This document shows, piece after piece, positions 1 to 7,983 of a DNA stretch of 64,000 nt. The stretch's first letter is position 1, and every line of letters starts with the position of its first letter. Origin of the DNA: Paracoccaceae bacterium. GTDB taxonomy: Bacteria > Pseudomonadota > Alphaproteobacteria > Rhodobacterales > Rhodobacteraceae. The stretch covers positions 1-64,000 of the forward strand of contig JACKKD010000003.1 in assembly GCA_020637675.1 (NCBI GenBank), in the 5' to 3' direction. The translations under genes and the position numbers were made by a program. The notes below the pieces were generated by a model. That model worked only from the letters and a program-made list of their open reading frames with translations, made no database searches and had not been told where the DNA came from.

Positions 1-1194
1 ACCGAAATCGGCCTGCGCGTTCTCATCGGCCGCCGGCAAGCCTGCGTTTCGGCGTCGGATATCTCGGCACGCACCATGGCGGAAATGGCCGAGCGCGCCG
101 TCGCCATGGCGCGCGAGGCGCCGGAGGATGCCACCATCGGCCTTGCCGAGCCGGCGGATCTCGCCCGCGCCTGGGACCTCGCCCTGCTCGACCTGGCCGA
201 TCCCGCGCCGGAACCCGGCGCGGCGGAGCTTCAGGACGACGCCCGCCGCGCCGAGGCGGCCGCCCTCGCCGTGTCCGGCATCAGCCAGTGCCAGGCCGCC
301 TCGGCCAGCTATTCGCGTCAGCGCGTCTTCATTGCAGCGACGAACGGCTTCGCGGGCGGCTATTCCCGTACCTCCCGCTCGACCTCCGCAGTCGCGATCG
401 CCGGGGAGGGGCTGGCGATGGAGCGGGACTGGGCAGCCGAAAGCCGTACGTACCAATCCGACCTGCCTTCCGCCGAGGAGATCGGGCGGCTCGCCGGGGA
501 ACGCGCGGCGGAACGGCTCGGCGCGCGCAAGCCGAAGACCGGGGCCTATCCGGTCGTCTTTGACGAACGCATCGCTTCCGGTCTCGTCGGGCATCTTCTG
601 GCGGCGATCAACGGCTCGGCCATCGTGCGCGGATCGTCCTGGCTCCGCGACGCGATGGGCGCGCAGGTGTTGCCGCGGGGCCTGTCGATCTACGAAAACC
701 CGCACCGCCCGCGCATCTCCTCCTCGCGCCCCTTCGATGCCGAGGGACTGCCGACCGCGCCTCGCGACATTGTCCGCGACGGCACCCTGAAGAGCTGGAC
801 GCTCGACCTCGGAACCGCGCGCAAACTCGGCCTGAAATCCACCGGCTCGGCCGCGCGCGGCGCATCCTCGCCGCCTGCACCCTCCATCTCCAACATCGCC
901 CTGACCCAAGGGGACCACAGCCGCGCGCAACTGATCGAAGCGATGGGCACCGGACTTGTCGTGACCTCCATGATCGGCGCTGCGATCAATCCGACGACCG
1001 GCGACTATTCCCGCGGCGCGTCCGGGTTCTGGGTGGAGAACGGCCGGATCAGCCATCCGGTGAACGAGTGCACCCTGGCCGGCAACCTGCGTGACATGCT
1101 GATGCGGATCACGCCCGCCAACGACGCCCGTGGGCATCTGTCGCACGTCGTGCCCTCGCTTCTCGTTGAAGGCCTGACTCTTGCCGGCGCGTGA
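1..1194 (+). CDS. pmbA: PmbA/TldE metalloprotease-like protein, 5'-truncated
   Basis: The reading frame is open from the first base, so the gene starts before the window; 397 residues are visible and the N-terminus is missing. The sequence matches the TldD/PmbA (U62) family: the C-terminal half holds the conserved segment around STGSAARG and the ending with GASGFWVENG and HPVNECTLAGNL. TldD and TldE (PmbA) form a heterodimeric cytoplasmic protease that degrades unfolded peptides and matures some modified peptides. This copy lacks the HExxH motif of TldD in the visible part, as expected for the non-catalytic TldE/PmbA partner. It overlaps the next gene by 14 bases, so the two are probably co-transcribed. 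Confidence 0.85.
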   Translation, partial: TEIGLRVLIGRRQACVSASDISARTMAEMAERAVAMAREAPEDATIGLAEPADLARAWDLALLDLADPAPEPGAAELQDDARRAEAAALAVSGISQCQAASASYSRQRVFIAATNGFAGGYSRTSRSTSAVAIAGEGLAMERDWAAESRTYQSDLPSAEEIGRLAGERAAERLGARKPKTGAYPVVFDERIASGLVGHLLAAINGSAIVRGSSWLRDAMGAQVLPRGLSIYENPHRPRISSSRPFDAEGLPTAPRDIVRDGTLKSWTLDLGTARKLGLKSTGSAARGASSPPAPSISNIALTQGDHSRAQLIEAMGTGLVVTSMIGAAINPTTGDYSRGASGFWVENGRISHPVNECTLAGNLRDMLMRITPANDARGHLSHVVPSLLVEGLTLAGA

Positions 1195-1957
1195 CCTCGC
1201 GCTTCTCACCGAGGCCGCGCAGGCGGCGGGTGAAATCGCCCTGAGATACTGGCGAAAGCGGCCAGAAACCTGGGACAAGCCCGGCGGTGCGGGACCGGTG
1301 ACTGAGGCCGACCTCGCCGTCAATGCCATGCTTCACGCGGAACTCGGCGCATCGCGTCCCGACTATGGCTGGCTCTCGGAGGAAACACCCGACGATCCTG
1401 CGCGACTCGGACGCGGGCGGAACTTCATCGTCGATCCGATCGACGGCACCCGCGCATTCATCGAGGGCGACGCGAGCTTCGCGCATTCTCTCGCCGTGGC
1501 CGAGGCGGGGCGGATCACTGCGGCCGTGGTATATCTGCCTGCACGGAAGGCGCTTTATGCCGCGACCGAGACGGGTGCGGCCACGCTGAACGGCCAGCCG
1601 ATCCACGCTTCAGGTCGGACTGAGCCGGCCGGCGCGACCCTCCTGACATCAAAACCCAACCTTGCGCCAGAACACTGGCGGGAGGGCAGACCGTTACCCT
1701 TCCGCCGCGAGTTCCGTGCGTCCCTCGCCTGGCGGCTCTGCCTTGTCGCCGAAGGCCGGTTCGACGCGATGCTCTCGCTCCGGCCGACCTGGGAATGGGA
1801 CGTAGCCGCGGGCGACCTCATCGCCCGACGCGCCGGCGCCCATGTTTCCGACGGTACCGGCGATGCCATCCGCTACAATGCGCCCGAACCACTGGCACGG
1901 GGAATCATCGCGGCGCCCGAGCCGCTCTGGCGCGCGATCCGCAGCGCGCTCCGCTGA
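1181..1957 (+). CDS. 3'(2'),5'-bisphosphate nucleotidase / inositol monophosphatase family protein (CysQ-like)
   Basis: A 258-residue protein of the lithium-sensitive, Mg-dependent phosphatase family. The metal-binding motifs are visible: SEE at about residues 66-68, DPIDGT at 85-90, and WEWDVAAGD near residue 200. The family includes CysQ, which removes the 3'-phosphate of PAP/PAPS in sulfur assimilation, and inositol monophosphatase SuhB; the short C-terminal region and W-E-W-D motif favour CysQ-like use. The start is a TTG inside the end of pmbA (14-base overlap); no better downstream start precedes the conserved N-terminal helix. The exact substrate cannot be decided from sequence. Confidence 0.8.
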   Translation: MPARDLALLTEAAQAAGEIALRYWRKRPETWDKPGGAGPVTEADLAVNAMLHAELGASRPDYGWLSEETPDDPARLGRGRNFIVDPIDGTRAFIEGDASFAHSLAVAEAGRITAAVVYLPARKALYAATETGAATLNGQPIHASGRTEPAGATLLTSKPNLAPEHWREGRPLPFRREFRASLAWRLCLVAEGRFDAMLSLRPTWEWDVAAGDLIARRAGAHVSDGTGDAIRYNAPEPLARGIIAAPEPLWRAIRSALR

Positions 1958-2181
1958 GTGTAGACCTTCGTCGGGCTGCTCAGACCTTGACGCCTCGGAC
2001 GGCGATCGCCCGCACCCGACCGCGGCCCAAAGCGACGAACGACCCGCGAAGGGCTGCAAAGGCCATGCCGCGCGTTGACGGTCCCCCATCGACGCCACGA
2101 TGGACAGCTACGTCGCCAGCCGCCTGTGACGATCCCAAACCCGAGAGCGAAAGACATCCGCCCTCTACGCGCCTGGGCGTG
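1958..2181. other. Intergenic region between cysQ-like gene and fliP
   Basis: A gap of 224 bases between a rightward gene and the end of the leftward fliP operon. I see no RNA gene, clear terminator with T-run, or convincing small gene. It marks the left edge of the flagellar block. Confidence 0.5.
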
Positions 2182-2949
2182 TCAGAAGTAGCTTCGGACG
2201 AGTGCGCCCGAGACAAGTGACCAGCCGTCGGCCACGACGAAGAAGGCAAGCTTGAACGGCAGCGCGACGACGGCCGGCGGCACCATCATCATGCCCATCG
2301 ACATCAGGATCGCCGAAACCACGAGGTCGATGATGAGGAACGGCAGGTAGAGAAGAAAGCCGATCTCGAAGGCGCGGGCGACTTCGGACAGCATGAAGGA
2401 GGGCACGAGAAGCGAGAGCGGCGCGGTCGCGGCATCCGTGACGCGCGCGGTCTCGGGCCGCAGCGCGGCGAGGGATGCGAGTGTGTCGCTGTCGATCCGT
2501 GCCGCCATGAAGGCGCGAAAGGGGGCGACGCCACGCTCAAAGGCCTCGGGGACGTCGAGCGCGCCTGCAAGCAGCGGCTCGACGGCGACGGTCCAGGCTT
2601 CGGCGAAGACCGGTTCCATTATGAACCAGGTGAGAAAGAGCGCGAGCGACACGATCAGCATGTTCGGCGGGGACTGCTGCAACCCTATGGCCTGCCGGAG
2701 GATCGACAGCACCGTCACGATGAACGGAAAGCAGGTCACCATCACGGCGAGACCTGGCGCAAGGCTCAGAACCGTGACCAGTGCAATGAGGAGAAGCGAT
2801 TGGCCGGTGAGCGTCTCGCCGGAAAGCGCCGTACCGGCAATACCGCGCAGACCGCCCTCCACCCCGGACGCCCCCGCGGACAGATCCTGCGCGGCGGCAG
2901 GCACGACCGCTAGGAGCAGGCACCCAAGCAAGGCCAGGCAATAACGCAT
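2182..2949 (-). CDS. fliP: Flagellar export gate protein FliP
   Basis: FliP is one of the three proteins (FliP, FliQ, FliR) that build the export gate of the flagellar type III secretion system inside the MS-ring. The 255-residue product has a cleavable signal peptide (about residues 1-20, ending AAA-Q), followed by hydrophobic segments with the family signatures LLIALVTVLSLAPGLAVM and, near the C-terminus, LMSMGMMMVPP. Length is typical. It is the last gene of the leftward fliF-fliH-fliN-fliP unit and starts 3 bases after the fliN stop. FliO, often encoded just before FliP, is absent here. Confidence 0.95.
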   Translation of the reverse strand: MRYCLALLGCLLLAVVPAAAQDLSAGASGVEGGLRGIAGTALSGETLTGQSLLLIALVTVLSLAPGLAVMVTCFPFIVTVLSILRQAIGLQQSPPNMLIVSLALFLTWFIMEPVFAEAWTVAVEPLLAGALDVPEAFERGVAPFRAFMAARIDSDTLASLAALRPETARVTDAATAPLSLLVPSFMLSEVARAFEIGFLLYLPFLIIDLVVSAILMSMGMMMVPPAVVALPFKLAFFVVADGWSLVSGALVRSYF

Positions 2950-2952
2950 GGA

Positions 2953-3234
2953 TCAGAGCCCGCCGCCGAGTTGGGCGACTTCGGTCAGTCGCACCGCGAG
3001 TTGGCCTGCCTGTTCGCCATCTAGCTCGGTCAGTTCGCCCCGCGCGATCAGCCGGTCACCGACATAAAGTTCCACCTGATCCGTCACCTTCCGGTCGAGC
3101 GGCAGGACCGCGTCCCGCTTCAGCCGCAGGAGATCCCGCACCAAGGGCCGCGCCCGCCCGACAGAGACCGTGATCTCGATCGGCACCTGCGTGAACGGGC
3201 TCGTGCCCAGGGCCGCCATGCCCGCCTCATCCAT
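2953..3234 (-). CDS. fliN: Flagellar motor switch protein FliN
   Basis: A 93-residue protein consisting almost only of the SpoA (surface presentation of antigens) domain that forms the lower C-ring of the flagellar switch. Visible family features are VPIEITVSVGRAR near the start and the ELYVGDRLIARGEL segment followed by a hydrophobic AVRLTEV tail. FliN binds FliM and docks the FliH-FliI ATPase complex. Its start overlaps the end of fliH by 8 bases. Neither fliM nor fliG is in the window, so its C-ring partners are encoded elsewhere. Confidence 0.92.
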   Translation of the reverse strand: MDEAGMAALGTSPFTQVPIEITVSVGRARPLVRDLLRLKRDAVLPLDRKVTDQVELYVGDRLIARGELTELDGEQAGQLAVRLTEVAQLGGGL

Positions 3235-3829
3235 GACGTCTATCCTCCTGTTTCTCTATCCGGAAGAAGGCGGACACCGCCGCCGAGATGGCCGCGATGA
3301 CGCCGTCGAGGTCGACGCGCGCCTCCGCCTCGCCGAGTTTCAGATAGACCTGCCCCTCGCCCAGCGAGGCTTCGTCCGCGAAGCTCAAGGGGAACTCCGA
3401 CCCGGCTGTCAGAAGCGTCTCGATCAACGGCCGGTTTATCGGATTGGCCACCACCGTGATCGGCGCACCTGCGAGTTCCCTTGCCAGCGGCCTGAGATGG
3501 TCGAGCACCACATGTCCGAGCGACTCGCGTGCGATCGCCGGAAGCACCTTCGTGACCATGTCGTGCAGGAGCGGCTCGAGCGTCCGCAGCACGTGGCTGT
3601 GCGCTTCGTGATAGGTGAAGGACAGATCCTCGAGGTTGCGACCGAGATCCGCCCTGAGTCGCGCAATCTCGCCGTCCTGCGCGGCCACCGCATCGTCCCA
3701 TCCCGCGGCATAGCCCTGTTCGTAGGACTGAAGCCGCGCCTCCTCCAGCTCGTCCTGCGCGAGTTCCGCGCGAGGCGTGCTTCGGTCGGCAACCTCGAAA
3801 ACCTCGAACTGCAGCAGCCGCGGCATCAC
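3227..3829 (-). CDS. fliH: Flagellar export ATPase regulator FliH-like protein
   Basis: The 200-residue product lies exactly where fliH is expected, between fliF and fliN, with an ATGA overlap with the fliF stop. It has the usual FliH layout: an N-terminal region rich in Glu and Gln with an A-Y-x3-A/G pattern (YEQGYAAGWDDAV, about residues 36-48), a long amphipathic helix, and a C-terminal domain with YLKLGEAEARVDLD. FliH forms a stalk that holds the ATPase FliI (encoded at 20683) near the C-ring. FliH is poorly conserved, so the call rests on layout and context as much as on sequence. Confidence 0.8.
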   Translation of the reverse strand: MMPRLLQFEVFEVADRSTPRAELAQDELEEARLQSYEQGYAAGWDDAVAAQDGEIARLRADLGRNLEDLSFTYHEAHSHVLRTLEPLLHDMVTKVLPAIARESLGHVVLDHLRPLARELAGAPITVVANPINRPLIETLLTAGSEFPLSFADEASLGEGQVYLKLGEAEARVDLDGVIAAISAAVSAFFRIEKQEDRRHG

Positions 3830-5433
3830 GCCCGTTCCTCCTCGGAGTCTTCCATCCAGCCGCGCAGGATCTCTGCCGTCTCCTGTTGCCGGTCTGCGAT
3901 CATGCGGCGGAGGCGTTCGACCGGATCGGCAGGCGGATTGTCGCCTGTTGCGTTCCTGCCGACACGCTCGGCAATTTCGGGCAGATTGGCCGGGAGGAAA
4001 TCGCCGTCATCGATCACGCCACTGAGGGCCGGGGCGGGACCGAGGGGTGCGCCAAGCGCCGGGCGCACCGCGCCGGTCCCATCCGCACGCGGTGTCCGCG
4101 AGGCGAGGATGGGCCTGAGGACGAAGAGCCCGAGCGCAAGACTGACGGCCGCCAGCACAAGAAGCTGCACAAGGCTCATGACGTCCAGCCCCAGCCTGTC
4201 GATGAACGGCAGGCCAGCCACATCCGCAGGCGCCGAAACCGGCTCGAACGACATCGACTTGAGCGTGATGAGATCGCCGCGCGCCTCGTCGAAGCCGACT
4301 GCCGCAGCCACCAGATCGCGCAACGCCGAAAGTTCTTCCTCGCTTCTTGGCTCGATCGTGGCAGTACCGTCGGCCGCCGTCACCGTCACCCCGTCCACGA
4401 GCACCGCGACCGTCAGCCGCCGGATCGCGCCCGGGGTACGAAGCACCTCGCGCGTCGTCTCCGACACCTCGAAATTCGTCCGCTCCCGCGTCTCGTTTGC
4501 CTGGCTCTGCGACGAGCCGCCCGACCCGCCGGCGGCACCGGTCGGAAGGTTCGACGCGACCGTCACGGCACTCGTCCCGCCGTCATTGGCCGAGTTGGTG
4601 CGCTCTTCGGTGTCGGTCGAGATCGCCACCCGGCCGTCCGGGTCGAACTTGCGTTCCGTGACCGCCTCGCGCTCCGTCACCGTCTCGACCGCCACCTCGA
4701 CCACCGCGTTGCCATAACCGACACGCGCCTCGAGCAGGCGCTCGACATTCCGCTGCAGCACTGCCGCCCTGTCATCGCCGTTCGCGCCTGTCGCCTCGTC
4801 GCCGGCATCGACCAGGGCCCCCTCGCCGTCGATGACCGAGACGTCGTCGGGCGACAGCCCTGCCACGGCCGAGGCCACGAGGAACTTGAGCGCCTTGGCG
4901 TGAGCCGGCGAAATGCCTCCGCTCGTCGTCGTAACCGCGACCGACGCTGATGGCTTCGCCTGCGCCCTGAGACCCTGGGCACGCGTATCGGCGATGTGAA
5001 CGCGTGCGCTGCGAACCTGCGGGAGCGCGGATATCGTTCTGGAGAGTTCCCCCTCCTTGGCCCGCAGGTACGTCGCATCGAACATCTGCGAGGTTGTGCC
5101 GAACCCCGTGAGCGAATCGAGCAGTTCGTAGCCGGCGCCGCTGTTGGCAGGCAGGCCTTCGGCCGCAAGCGACATCCGCAACTCGTCCCGCCGCGGCGAC
5201 TCGACGTAGATTGCCGTGCCGCGAACCTCATAGGGTGCCCCCTGCTGGTCGAGCGCGGCCAGTACGTCGCCCGCGCGCGCCCCATCAAGTCCGGCATAGA
5301 GCACCGCCATGGATGGTCTTGTCGCCACCTTGGCCAGCGCAATCACGGCCGCGAACATCGCCACTGTCGCCAACGCCACGATCAGTCGGCGGCGGGGCTC
5401 GAGGTTCTGCCAGACGGCTGTCAGCTCTCGCAC
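3826..5433 (-). CDS. fliF: Flagellar MS-ring protein FliF
   Basis: FliF forms the MS-ring in the inner membrane, the first structure assembled in the basal body. The 535-residue product has two membrane segments, one near residues 18-36 and one near 430-452 (LVQLLVLAAVSLALGLFVL), flanking periplasmic ring-building motifs; GYELLDSL and FGTTSQ in the first domain are typical. The C-terminal cytoplasmic tail (RLRRMIADRQQETAEILRGW) matches the FliG-binding helix. I chose the GTG at 5433 because a GGAG lies 7 bases before it; an upstream in-frame TTG at 5448 would add five residues. The gene is divergent from fliL with a CtrA-like site between them. Confidence 0.95.
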   Translation of the reverse strand: MRELTAVWQNLEPRRRLIVALATVAMFAAVIALAKVATRPSMAVLYAGLDGARAGDVLAALDQQGAPYEVRGTAIYVESPRRDELRMSLAAEGLPANSGAGYELLDSLTGFGTTSQMFDATYLRAKEGELSRTISALPQVRSARVHIADTRAQGLRAQAKPSASVAVTTTSGGISPAHAKALKFLVASAVAGLSPDDVSVIDGEGALVDAGDEATGANGDDRAAVLQRNVERLLEARVGYGNAVVEVAVETVTEREAVTERKFDPDGRVAISTDTEERTNSANDGGTSAVTVASNLPTGAAGGSGGSSQSQANETRERTNFEVSETTREVLRTPGAIRRLTVAVLVDGVTVTAADGTATIEPRSEEELSALRDLVAAAVGFDEARGDLITLKSMSFEPVSAPADVAGLPFIDRLGLDVMSLVQLLVLAAVSLALGLFVLRPILASRTPRADGTGAVRPALGAPLGPAPALSGVIDDGDFLPANLPEIAERVGRNATGDNPPADPVERLRRMIADRQQETAEILRGWMEDSEEERA

Positions 5434-5493
5434 GACACATCTCCGCAAAGCGGGCTTCTGCCCATCGTCTGGCTGATGCTTCGCCGATTGCGC

Positions 5494-5508
5494 TTAACAA
5501 TCGGTTAG
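5494..5508 (+). promoter_or_regulatory. CtrA-like binding site between fliF and fliL
   Basis: The sequence reads TTAA, seven bases, TTAG, which is one mismatch from the TTAA-N7-TTAA box of the cell-cycle/motility regulator CtrA. It lies in the short divergent region between fliF and fliL, 61 bases from the fliF start and 46 from the fliL start. CtrA control of flagellar genes is established in several Rhodobacterales; binding here is inferred. Confidence 0.5.
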
Positions 5509-5553
5509 TTTTCGCGGGGCTATACCGGTGTGGCAGCCAGACGGGATGGTCCG

Positions 5554-6039
5554 ATGTCACATGCCGATGCCGAAGCCACGGTGACTCCGAAGAAGCGTTC
5601 GAAGGTGCCGCTGATCGTCGGCCTTTTCCTGATGCTCGCGCTCGGGGGCGGCGGATTCTACGCGGTCTACGCCGGCCTGGTGTTTGGCCAGCCCGGCGAG
5701 CACACCTCCGAGGATGCCCCGCAAGTGGCGGCGCTGCCGGACATCGCCTTCGTGCCGATCGACCCTCTGGTCGTGTCGCTCGGCTCGGAACCCGCCGGCC
5801 GGTACCTGCACTTCACCGCCCAACTCGAGGTTGCAAAGGCGTTCCAGCCCGATGTCACGCTCCTCCTGCCGCGGGTCATCGACGTGCTGAACAGTTATCT
5901 TCGAGCCGTCGAGGTCGCGGATCTGGAGGACCCGACCGCGCTCGTACGGCTTCGGGCGCAGATGCTGCGCCGGGTGCAGATGGTCGCCGGCGACGGGCGC
6001 GTCCGCGACCTGCTCGTGACCGGATTCGTCATCAACTAG
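5554..6039 (+). CDS. fliL: Flagellar basal body-associated protein FliL (first of two)
   Basis: A 161-residue single-span membrane protein: a short cytoplasmic N-terminus with KKRSK, a membrane helix at about residues 20-42, then a periplasmic domain with PLVVSLG and YLHFTAQLEV, typical of FliL. FliL forms a ring around the stator and supports torque generation. I place the start at ATG 5554; a GTG 24 bases upstream would add eight residues without a better ribosome site. A second FliL-family gene lies at 16012-16527, so the flagellum may use two. The gene leads the rightward fliL-motE-motA unit. Confidence 0.88.
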   Translation: MSHADAEATVTPKKRSKVPLIVGLFLMLALGGGGFYAVYAGLVFGQPGEHTSEDAPQVAALPDIAFVPIDPLVVSLGSEPAGRYLHFTAQLEVAKAFQPDVTLLLPRVIDVLNSYLRAVEVADLEDPTALVRLRAQMLRRVQMVAGDGRVRDLLVTGFVIN

Positions 6040-6048
6040 GAGACCGCG

Positions 6049-6414
6049 ATGGAGCTGATTGCCGACATTCTCCTTGGTGCCGGCGCGATCGCCGCCGGAG
6101 CTTACTGCCTTGTCCTTTCGCGGCGACTCACGGCGTTCAACCGTCTCGAAACCGGAATGGGTGGTGCGATTGCCGTCCTGTCCGCGCAGGTCGACGACAT
6201 GACGAAGGCGCTCGACTCCGCCCGCGGCGCAGCGAACGAATCGGCACGATCGCTGTGCGACATGACCGATAGGGCCGAACGTGCCGCCGGTCGGCTCGAA
6301 CTCATGCTTGCGACGCTGCACGACCTGCCGGAGGGCGGCGACGCGGCACCGCGGCGGATGCGGATCCTGCGGCGGCGAGGCCGTCTGCATCAGCATATGG
6401 AGGCGGCGGAATGA
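6049..6414 (+). CDS. Small membrane-anchored coiled-coil protein of the flagellar cluster
   Basis: A 121-residue protein with one N-terminal hydrophobic segment (about residues 5-22, ILLGAGAIAAGAYCLVL), a helical middle likely to form a coiled coil, and a basic C-terminus (RRMRILRRRGR). It resembles the uncharacterised alphaproteobacterial proteins (DUF6468 type) found beside fliL and motE, but the family name is from memory. The start lies 9 bases after the fliL stop and the end overlaps motE by 4 bases, so it is translated with motor genes. A role in motor assembly or stator placement is inference. Confidence 0.7.
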   Translation: MELIADILLGAGAIAAGAYCLVLSRRLTAFNRLETGMGGAIAVLSAQVDDMTKALDSARGAANESARSLCDMTDRAERAAGRLELMLATLHDLPEGGDAAPRRMRILRRRGRLHQHMEAAE

Positions 6415-7031
6415 AACCGGCGCTTCCCGAGCGTTCACAGGGTCGCAGGCCGGCCCGGAAGTCCAGGAAGAGTGGTCAGGGGGCGCTCTTCCTGATCGCC
6501 CTCCTTCTTGGTGGCTCGGGCCTGCTGCGGTTCGGTCTCAGCGCCGGGAACGCCCTGGCGAATGCAGACCCCGCGTCGGCAGGGGCGGATCCCGCCGCGG
6601 CGTCACCTGCGTGCGAACCCGACGCCGGCGCGCTCGCCATGCTCGAGGAACTCAGGGGGCGCGAAGCACGACTGAGGGAACGCGAGGCTGCCGCCGCCGA
6701 CCAGGCGCAGGCGCTGGTCCTCGCACGCGCCGAGATTGACGGCAAGCTCGCCGATCTCGTGGCCGCGGAGGAACGGCTCGCCGCCACGCTTACCCTTGCC
6801 GATGAGGCGGCGGACGGCGACGTTACCCGACTCGTCGCGGTATACGAGCAGATGAAGCCGAAGGACGCAGCCTCGCTCTTCGCCGAGATGGATCCGGATT
6901 TCGCCGCGGGCTTCCTCGCCCGGATGCGCCCCGATGCCGCCGCGGCGGTGATGGCGGGACTCGACCCGAAGGCGGCCTATACGATCAGCGTGGTCCTTGC
7001 GGGGCGCAACGCCGCCGCACCCAAAGACTAG
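6411..7031 (+). CDS. motE: MotE-type flagellar motor protein (MgtE N-terminal-like domain)
   Basis: A 206-residue protein with a basic N-terminus, one hydrophobic segment (about residues 24-44), an alanine/glutamate-rich coiled coil (about 75-130) and a C-terminal helical domain with YEQMKPKDAASLFAEMDPDFAAGFLARM. That domain matches the MgtE N-terminal (MotE) fold. In Sinorhizobium MotE is a periplasmic chaperone for the motor protein MotC. The gene overlaps the preceding gene by an ATGA and lies 82 bases before motA, so a motor role is strongly supported. Its client may be the large secreted protein at 7983. Confidence 0.8.
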   Translation: MKPALPERSQGRRPARKSRKSGQGALFLIALLLGGSGLLRFGLSAGNALANADPASAGADPAAASPACEPDAGALAMLEELRGREARLREREAAAADQAQALVLARAEIDGKLADLVAAEERLAATLTLADEAADGDVTRLVAVYEQMKPKDAASLFAEMDPDFAAGFLARMRPDAAAAVMAGLDPKAAYTISVVLAGRNAAAPKD

Positions 7032-7113
7032 GTCGGAGAGGGATTCTTAAGGCGCGCCTGCAAGGGTCGGCGCGATCCGGCGTTGATCTGCCGGACGAAG
7101 CAAGGGACGGGAA

Positions 7114-7983
7114 ATGGTTGGCATCATTGGCATCGCGATCATCTTCATCATGGTCTTCGGCGGCTATATGGCCGCCGGCGGCAAGATGGGTATCATTCTC
7201 AAGTCCCTGCCGTTCGAGATGATCATGATCGCCGGTGCCGCCGCAGGTGCGTTCGTGCTGTCGAACGACGGCGCGGCGATCAAGCACACGCTGAAAGACG
7301 TGAAGAAGGTCTTCAAGGGGCCGCAATGGCGGCCGGAGGACTACCGCGATCTCCTTTGTCTTCTCTTCGAGCTCATCCGTCTCGCCAGGCAGAACCCCGT
7401 GGCCGTTGAGGAGCACATCGAGGCTCCCGCTAAATCCGCGATGTTCGGCCGGTACCCGAGGATCCAGCAAGACCATGCAGCGGTGGAACTTATCTGCGAC
7501 ACCATGCGCTCGGCCTCGATGAACTACGACGACCCTCACCAGGTCGAAGAGGTTCTGGAAAAGCAGCTCGAAGTGAACCTGCATCACGCGATGCATTCGC
7601 CCCACGCGCTGCAGTCCGTCGCGGACGGTCTTCCGGCTCTGGGCATCGTCGCGGCTGTTCTTGGCGTCATCAAGACGATGGGCTCGATCGATCAGCCGCC
7701 GGAAATCCTTGGCAAGATGATCGGCGGCGCACTCGTCGGGACATTCTTGGGCGTTTTTCTCGCCTACGGGCTCGTCGGTCCGTTCGCGGCGAAACTCAAG
7801 ACGGTGATCGAGGAGGACAGCCATTTCTACAAGCTGATCCGCGAAGTGCTCGTCGCCAACCTCCACAACCACGCAGCCAACATCTGCATCGAGGTCGGCC
7901 GCCAGAATACGCCGCACCATTTCCGGCCGAGCTACTCGGCGCTCGAGGAGGCGCTGAAGGCCGTCAAGTCGGAGGCGGCGTGA
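7114..7983 (+). CDS. motA: Flagellar motor stator protein MotA
   Basis: MotA is the ion-channel stator subunit that pushes on FliG. The 289-residue product has four hydrophobic segments: two near the start (about residues 2-20 and 32-50) and two after residue 170, with the signatures HAMHSPHALQSVADGLPALGIVAAVLG and KMIGGALVGTFLGVFLAYG. The cytoplasmic loop between helices 2 and 3 carries the charged residues that contact the rotor. A GGGA lies just before the ATG. The partner motB is not in this window. The stop overlaps the start of the next gene as TGATG. Confidence 0.95.
   Translation: MVGIIGIAIIFIMVFGGYMAAGGKMGIILKSLPFEMIMIAGAAAGAFVLSNDGAAIKHTLKDVKKVFKGPQWRPEDYRDLLCLLFELIRLARQNPVAVEEHIEAPAKSAMFGRYPRIQQDHAAVELICDTMRSASMNYDDPHQVEEVLEKQLEVNLHHAMHSPHALQSVADGLPALGIVAAVLGVIKTMGSIDQPPEILGKMIGGALVGTFLGVFLAYGLVGPFAAKLKTVIEEDSHFYKLIREVLVANLHNHAANICIEVGRQNTPHHFRPSYSALEEALKAVKSEAA

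Noticed and set aside
5521..5553. Sigma-54 promoter before fliL (TGGCA present)
   Set aside because: No TTGC follows at the required spacing.
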